DNA of 64,000 bases from the NCBI GenBank assembly GCA_041905595.1, contig JAYRKT010000006.1, forward strand, positions 94,733 to 158,732, read 5' to 3'. Every line of letters begins with the position of its first letter. Within the stretch, counting starts at the first letter, position 1. Source of the stretch: Aliitabrizicola sp041905595 (GTDB taxonomy: Bacteria; Pseudomonadota; Alphaproteobacteria; Rhodobacterales; Rhodobacteraceae). The notes under the pieces were generated by a model, which was not told the DNA's origin, made no database searches, and saw only the letters and a list, made by a program, of their open reading frames with translations. A program made the position numbers and the translations under genes. This document shows, one piece after another, positions 59,803 through 64,000 of the stretch.

Positions 59803-60870
59803 ATGACACAAACTGACCCGGCCTCCCTCGAACGGGGCTTTTTCGATGGCTTCCTGGATGGGCTTGGCGCCCTTCATCGGGGCTGGCGGGCCGTGCTGAT
59901 CGCCTCTGCGGTTACCGCCTTTGGGGCGGGCGCACCTGGCGCCGTCCATGCCCAATCGCTTCTCAACGTCTCTTACGACCCCACGCGTGAGCTTTATCGC
60001 GATCTGAACGCGGCCTTCATTGCCGACTGGGTTGCCAAGGGGAACCCCCAGCCGCAGATCGAAACCAGCCACGGTGGATCTGGGGCGCAGGCGCGGGCGG
60101 TGATCGACGGTCTTGACGCGCAGGTGGTCACGCTGGCGCTGGCGGGCGACATCGACAAGATCGCCAAAACGGGCAAACTGCCGGCCGACTGGCAGTCAAA
60201 GTTCCCGCACAACTCTTCGCCCTACACCTCGACGATCGTCTTCCTTGTCCGCGAGGGGAACCCGAAGGGAATCAAGGACTGGGGCGACCTCCTGAATGAC
60301 GGGGTCGAGGTGATCACGCCGAACCCGAAGACTTCGGGCGGTGCGCGCTGGAACTATCTGGCCGCCTGGGCCTGGGCCGAGAAGAACGGCAAGGACCCGA
60401 AAGAGTTCGTCAAGCAGCTCTATACCCATGTCCCGGTGCTTGATTCCGGTGCGCGCGGTTCGACCACGACCTTTGCGCAGCGCGGGATCGGTGACGTGCT
60501 TCTCGCCTGGGAAAACGAGGCCTACCTTGCTCTGAACGAGTTGGGCGAGGATCAGTTCGACATCGTCGTGCCGTCGGTGTCGGTGCTGGCGGAACCGCCG
60601 GTTGCGATCGTCGACGGCAACATCAAGGACGACGCGCAGCGCAAACTGGCCGAGGGCTACATCAACTTCCTCTACACGCCCGAGGCCCAGGCCATCATCT
60701 TCAAGGACTTCTATCGGGGCTGGGATACCTCCAAGGCCGATCCCGCCGACGTGGCGCGCTTTCCCAAGCTTGATCTCGTGACCATCGACGACCTGGGCGG
60801 CTGGGCCAAGGTACAGCCTGAACATTTCGGCGACGGCGGCATCTTCGACCAGATCTATGTGGCGAAGTGA
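59803..60870 (+). CDS. Sulfate/thiosulfate-type ABC transporter substrate-binding protein
   Basis: 355 residues from the ATG at 59803, with GGAG 7 bases upstream. A long n-region precedes the signal peptide, cleaved after GAVHAQ near residue 49. The mature protein is Sbp/CysP-like: NVSYDPTRELYRDLN, ETSHGGSGAQARAV, TSGGARWNYLAAWAWA and DVLLAWENEAYL. An in-frame ATG at 59629 has an even better AGGAGG site and would add 58 residues. It binds sulfate or thiosulfate for the CysTWA-type importer downstream. No cysteine-synthesis gene is in the window. Confidence 0.88.
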   Translation: MTQTDPASLERGFFDGFLDGLGALHRGWRAVLIASAVTAFGAGAPGAVHAQSLLNVSYDPTRELYRDLNAAFIADWVAKGNPQPQIETSHGGSGAQARAVIDGLDAQVVTLALAGDIDKIAKTGKLPADWQSKFPHNSSPYTSTIVFLVREGNPKGIKDWGDLLNDGVEVITPNPKTSGGARWNYLAAWAWAEKNGKDPKEFVKQLYTHVPVLDSGARGSTTTFAQRGIGDVLLAWENEAYLALNELGEDQFDIVVPSVSVLAEPPVAIVDGNIKDDAQRKLAEGYINFLYTPEAQAIIFKDFYRGWDTSKADPADVARFPKLDLVTIDDLGGWAKVQPEHFGDGGIFDQIYVAK

Positions 60871-60912
60871 CGGGGCCGACGTGAAGGAAATGTTCAAAGC
60901 AAAGGGCAGGGC

Positions 60913-61746
60913 GTGACGACATTTGTTCACCGTTCTCCGATGCCGGGCCTGGGGCTCAGCCTTGGAATAACTCTCAGTGTGTTGTCACTGGTCGTCCTCC
61001 TGCCCATCGGCGCCCTTCTTTTGAAGGGCGCCGCCTTCGGCCCGGCGGGGATCTGGTCGGTCGTCTCGACCGAGCGTAGTCTTGCGGCGTTGTTCCTGTC
61101 TTTCCGGCTCGCGCTGTTCGCCGCGATCTTCAACCTCGTCTTCGGCGTCCTTCTGGCCTGGGTGCTGGTGCGCTACAGTTTTCCCGGACGGCGCCTGATC
61201 GATGCGGCTGTGGACTTGCCCTTTGCCCTGCCGACGGCTGTGGCGGGGATCGCGCTGACCGCGATCTATGCGCCGACAGGCATCTTCGGGGCGCTGGCAA
61301 AAGAGGTCGGCTGGAAGATCGCATATACCCAGTGGGGCATCCTGATCGCGCTGATCTTCGTGGGGCTTCCCTTCGTCACCCGCACCGTGCAGCCGGTGAT
61401 CGAAGAGATCGAGCGCGAAGTGGAAGAGGTCTCGGCGACACTCGGAGCCAATCGTGCCTACACGCTGCGCCGGGTCGTCCTGCCGACACTGATGCCGGCG
61501 GCGCTTACCGGTTTTGCGCTGTCTCTGGCGCGGGCGGTGGGCGAATATGGATCGGTGATCTTCATCGCCGGGAATATCCCGCTGAAGACCGAGATCGCGC
61601 CCCTCCTGATCGTCATCCGGCTTGAGGAGTTCGATTACAACGGCGCCGCGGCGATCGGCATCGCCATGCTGGTGATTTCGTTCTCGATGCTCCTCGCCAT
61701 CAACATCATCCAGGTGTGGAGCCGGCGGAGGATTTCCCATGTCTGA
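60913..61746 (+). CDS. cysT: Sulfate/thiosulfate ABC transporter permease, CysT type
   Basis: 277 residues from a GTG at 60913. About six membrane segments and the EAA loop EEVSATLGANRAYTLRRVVL; LPFALPTAVAGIALT is typical of CysT. It ends 8 bases into cysW, so the two are coupled. It forms the channel with CysW. Confidence 0.92.
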   Translation: MTTFVHRSPMPGLGLSLGITLSVLSLVVLLPIGALLLKGAAFGPAGIWSVVSTERSLAALFLSFRLALFAAIFNLVFGVLLAWVLVRYSFPGRRLIDAAVDLPFALPTAVAGIALTAIYAPTGIFGALAKEVGWKIAYTQWGILIALIFVGLPFVTRTVQPVIEEIEREVEEVSATLGANRAYTLRRVVLPTLMPAALTGFALSLARAVGEYGSVIFIAGNIPLKTEIAPLLIVIRLEEFDYNGAAAIGIAMLVISFSMLLAINIIQVWSRRRISHV

Positions 61747-62614
61747 CCTATCCCCCGCGATCCCGATGCCCAGGTTCAGACCCGTCACGGAAGAGGCGCC
61801 TCCGGTTCGTATCGCCCTGGTGGGACTGGTGATCGCAGTGCTGGCGGTCCTGCTTTTCGCCCCGTTGATTTCCGTCTTTGTCGAGGCCCTGGCGAAGGGT
61901 TGGCTTGCCGCCGCGGCTTCGCTTGCCCATCCCGATGCGCGCTCGGCGATCCGGCTGACGCTGACGGTAGCGGCCATCGCGGTGCCATTGAACGCGGCCT
62001 TCGGAGTGGCGGCCGCCTGGGCCATCGCGAAGTTCGATTTCCGCGGCAAGGCGCTGCTCATTACGCTGATCGACCTGCCGTTTTCGGTTTCTCCGGTCGT
62101 CGCCGGGCTTTGCATGGTCCTCTTGTTCGGTGCCAACAGTGCCATGGGGGGCTGGCTGGTTGCCCATGGCTTCCCGATCGTCTTCGCGCTGCCCGGGATC
62201 GTCCTGGCGACCATGTTCGTGACCTTTCCCTTTGTGGCGCGAGAGTTGATCCCGGTGATGATCGAGCAAGGGCGTATCGAGGAGGAAGCGGCGCTGACCC
62301 TTGGCGCCAGTGGCTGGCGCACCTTCCTGACCGTGACCCTTCCCAATATCCGTTGGGCCCTGCTTTACGGCGTCCTGCTGTGCAACGCCCGTGCCATGGG
62401 CGAATTCGGGGCGGTGGCGGTCGTGTCGGGCAAGATCCGCGGCCAGACCGCGACCATGCCGATCACCATCGAGATGCTCTACAACGAATACCTCTCGGTC
62501 GCGGCCTTCACCCTTGCTGCCGTGCTGGCCGGCCTCGCCCTTGTGACCCTTGCTCTCAAGACGCTGCTGGAATGGCGCCATGCCGACCAGCTTGCCGCGA
62601 CCCACCGCCATTGA
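61739..62614 (+). CDS. cysW: Sulfate/thiosulfate ABC transporter permease, CysW type
   Basis: 291 residues from the ATG at 61739. Family stretches include LIDLPFSVSPVVAGL and the EAA loop EEAALTLGASGWRTFLTVTL; GEFGAVAVVSGKIRG is typical of CysW. The ATG overlaps the cysT end by 8 bases; AAAGGA for cysA begins at its stop. Confidence 0.93.
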   Translation: MSDLSPAIPMPRFRPVTEEAPPVRIALVGLVIAVLAVLLFAPLISVFVEALAKGWLAAAASLAHPDARSAIRLTLTVAAIAVPLNAAFGVAAAWAIAKFDFRGKALLITLIDLPFSVSPVVAGLCMVLLFGANSAMGGWLVAHGFPIVFALPGIVLATMFVTFPFVARELIPVMIEQGRIEEEAALTLGASGWRTFLTVTLPNIRWALLYGVLLCNARAMGEFGAVAVVSGKIRGQTATMPITIEMLYNEYLSVAAFTLAAVLAGLALVTLALKTLLEWRHADQLAATHRH

Positions 62615-62625
62615 AAGGACATGCG

Positions 62626-63345
62626 ATGCATATCGAAATCGACGAGATCTCGAAGACCTTCGGTGTGACGGCGGCGTTGCACCCCGTTTCGCTGGCCATC
62701 CCGTCGGGTGCGCTGGTGGCGTTGCTTGGCCCCTCGGGGTCGGGCAAGACGACGTTGCTGCGGATTCTTGGCGGGCTGGAATATCCCACGTCCGGCCGGG
62801 TGCTGTTTGACGGGCAGGATGCAATCGGCCTGACGGTTCAGGAGCGGCGGGCCGGCTTCGTCTTCCAGTCCTATGCGTTGTTCCGGCACATGACGGTCTA
62901 CGAGAACATCGCCTATGGCCTGCGTGCCCGGCCGCGCAAGAGCCGGCCCTCGAACCCCGAGATCGCCCGACGGGTGGCAAAGCTGCTGGACCTGATCCAG
63001 CTTCCCGACATCGGGGGGCGGTACCCAAACCAGTTGTCGGGCGGACAGCGGCAGCGGGTGGCGCTGGCGCGGGCGCTGGCCATCGAGCCGCGCATGCTGC
63101 TTCTGGACGAGCCCTTCGGCGCGCTGGATGCCCAGGTCCGCAAGGAACTGCGGCAGGGCCTGCGCGAGATCCACGACACGACCGGCCTGACCTCAATCTT
63201 CGTAACACACGATCAGGCCGAGGCGATGGAGCTGGCCGATTTCGTCGTCGTCATGTCGATGGGCCGGATCGAGCAAATCGGCAAACCATCGGACATCCGT
63301 GCGCGTCCAAAGACGGATTTTGTCCGCGAATTCATATCGTTGTAA
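62626..63345 (+). CDS. cysA: Sulfate/thiosulfate ABC transporter ATP-binding protein, short CysA form
   Basis: 239 residues, about 100 shorter than typical CysA. Walker A GPSGSGKTT, signature LSGGQRQR, Walker B MLLLDEP and H-switch VTHDQAEA are intact, so it should hydrolyse ATP. The C-terminal TOBE-like regulatory extension is missing; the stop at 63345 follows FVREFISL directly and the next gene begins 13 bases later. AAAGGA precedes the ATG at 62626. The lack of the extension suggests different control of the importer. Confidence 0.9.
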   Translation: MHIEIDEISKTFGVTAALHPVSLAIPSGALVALLGPSGSGKTTLLRILGGLEYPTSGRVLFDGQDAIGLTVQERRAGFVFQSYALFRHMTVYENIAYGLRARPRKSRPSNPEIARRVAKLLDLIQLPDIGGRYPNQLSGGQRQRVALARALAIEPRMLLLDEPFGALDAQVRKELRQGLREIHDTTGLTSIFVTHDQAEAMELADFVVVMSMGRIEQIGKPSDIRARPKTDFVREFISL

Positions 63346-63358
63346 CTGGTTCTTGAAC

Positions 63359-63823
63359 ATGGATCGCATCGATCGAAAGATCATCTTCGAACTGCAGCGC
63401 GACGCGACGGTGTCGATCGCGCAACTGGCCGACCGTGTCGGCCTGTCGCAGACGCCCTGCTGGAAACGCATCCAGAAGCTGGAGCAGGCCGGCGTGATCC
63501 GCGGGCGGGTCGCGCTGGTCGACCCGGATCGCATCGGCCTTGGCCTGACCGTGTTTGTCAAGGTCGAAGCATCTGATCACAGCCCGGGCTGGCGCGAGGC
63601 CTTCGCCAGGGCGGTCGAAGCCATGCCCGAGGTGATGGAAGTCTACCGGATGGCCGGCGACGTGGATTATCTCCTCAAGGTAGCCGCGTCCGACATGCCG
63701 TCGTTCGACGCCTTCTACAAGCGCCTGACCGAGACGCTGGAGCTGAAGAACGTCACCTCGCAATTCGCGATGGAGCGGATGAAGTTCACGACAGCCTATC
63801 CGGTGAACACGGTCGATCTCTGA
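63359..63823 (+). CDS. Lrp/AsnC-family transcriptional regulator
   Basis: 154 residues. The winged helix (about 4-55) includes TVSIAQLADRVGLSQTPCWKRIQKLEQAGVI, followed by a RAM ligand domain (about 65-145, with VYRMAGDVDYLLKVAASD). Start ATG at 63359 is 13 bases after cysA, so it may be co-transcribed and act in control of sulfur or amino-acid metabolism. The ribosome site is weak. Confidence 0.9.
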   Translation: MDRIDRKIIFELQRDATVSIAQLADRVGLSQTPCWKRIQKLEQAGVIRGRVALVDPDRIGLGLTVFVKVEASDHSPGWREAFARAVEAMPEVMEVYRMAGDVDYLLKVAASDMPSFDAFYKRLTETLELKNVTSQFAMERMKFTTAYPVNTVDL

Positions 63824-63846
63824 CGGGCCGAGAACGATCCGACGCG

Positions 63847-64000
63847 TCAGGGGGCGGTACCGCCGGTTCCGCCCGGATCAGCCCCGCCGGTTCCGCCCGG
63901 ATCAGCCCCGCCGGTTCCGCCGGGATCAGCCCCGCCGGTTCCGCCGGGATCAGCCCCGCCGGTTCCGCCCGGATCAGCCCCGCCGGTTCCGCCGGGATCA
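63847..64000 (-). CDS. C-terminus of a glycine-rich repeat protein, truncated at the window edge
   Basis: The stop TGA is at 63847-63849 and the frame is open to the end of the window. The visible 50 codons read as repeats of GGADPGGT followed by GGTAP at the end. No N-terminus, signal or domain can be seen. Converging with the Lrp-type gene. The repeat is encoded by an exact 24-base period, so it is a low-complexity tail rather than a folded domain. Confidence 0.7.
   Translation of the reverse strand, partial: DPGGTGGADPGGTGGADPGGTGGADPGGTGGADPGGTGGADPGGTGGTAP
63861..64000. repeat. 24-base tandem repeat at the right edge
   Basis: GATCA recurs at 63876, 63900, 63924, 63948, 63972 and 63996, exactly 24 bases apart, inside a unit beginning CGCCGGTTCCGCC. 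The copies differ only at one or two C/G positions. At least 5.8 copies are visible and the array runs off the window. On the minus strand each unit encodes eight residues (GGADPGGT). Confidence 0.92.

Noticed and set aside
1..64000. tRNA or rRNA genes, CRISPR arrays, insertion sequences, phage genes
   Set aside because: No cloverleaf, array, transposase or integrase was seen; gaps between genes are short.

Overview
The window is GC-rich, densely packed DNA from an alphaproteobacterium, most likely a member of the Rhodobacteraceae (Rhodobacter/Gemmobacter/Paracoccus-like). This rests on codon use, the many ATGA/GTGA translational overlaps, a full C-P lyase operon of the alphaproteobacterial type, several spermidine/putrescine-type ABC transporters, a VPLPA-type exosortase-tail protein and an Fnr-like standalone cNMP domain. 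The family call is inference; no rRNA or tRNA gene is visible to anchor it. The region looks chromosomal: no insertion sequence, phage gene, CRISPR array or tRNA was found.

Layout. 1-3.0 kb: an RpiR-type regulator reading into a truncated transporter-protein gene at the left edge, divergent from an N-succinylamino-acid racemase-like enolase and a GNAT acyltransferase. 3.1-7.6 kb: a PotABCD-type ABC transporter operon with a divergent TetR regulator. 7.6-18.6 kb: an acyl-thioester cluster. On the minus strand it has one 1097-residue polypeptide joining E1-alpha, E1-beta, a lipoyl-like domain and a FabH-type ketosynthase. On the plus strand it has fabI, a PhaC-like DUF3141 protein, a MaoC-phosphotransacetylase fusion, acetate kinase and a two-subunit CoA-transferase whose second subunit is frameshifted in a C8 tract. 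18.6-21.3 kb: an ECF sigma/anti-sigma/secreted-repeat operon and an unknown gene.

21.5-33.4 kb: phosphonate use. phnCDE1E2 plus a hexapeptide-repeat transferase, a convergent phnF repressor, then phnGHIJKLNM with an overlap at every junction. 33.5-39.2 kb: a large von Willebrand A protein with anchor-D-like repeats, and a GlyA-like PLP enzyme divergent from a GcvA-like LysR. 39.2-44.7 kb: a mandelate-racemase-group enolase divergent from a second PotDABC-type operon. 44.8-48.9 kb: a vanadium haloperoxidase-like protein, a CRTAC1-type protein and an iron-type alcohol dehydrogenase, translationally coupled. 48.9-56.2 kb: single genes and pairs (DUF502, ThuA plus Gfo/Idh/MocA, lipoprotein hydrolase, cNMP domain, phosphoesterase, VPLPA protein, DUF3307). 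56.2-59.3 kb: FecR protein and CHASE2 nucleotide cyclase. 59.6-63.8 kb: sulfate-type ABC transporter and an Lrp/AsnC regulator. The right edge holds the C-terminus of a minus-strand protein made of an 8-residue Gly-rich repeat.

The most unusual object is the E1-lipoyl-ketosynthase fusion. Its domain order suggests that a 2-oxoacid is decarboxylated, the acyl group is loaded on the built-in lipoyl arm and then condensed by the built-in ketosynthase, next to enzymes that reduce, hydrate, phosphorylate or swap CoA on short acyl groups.
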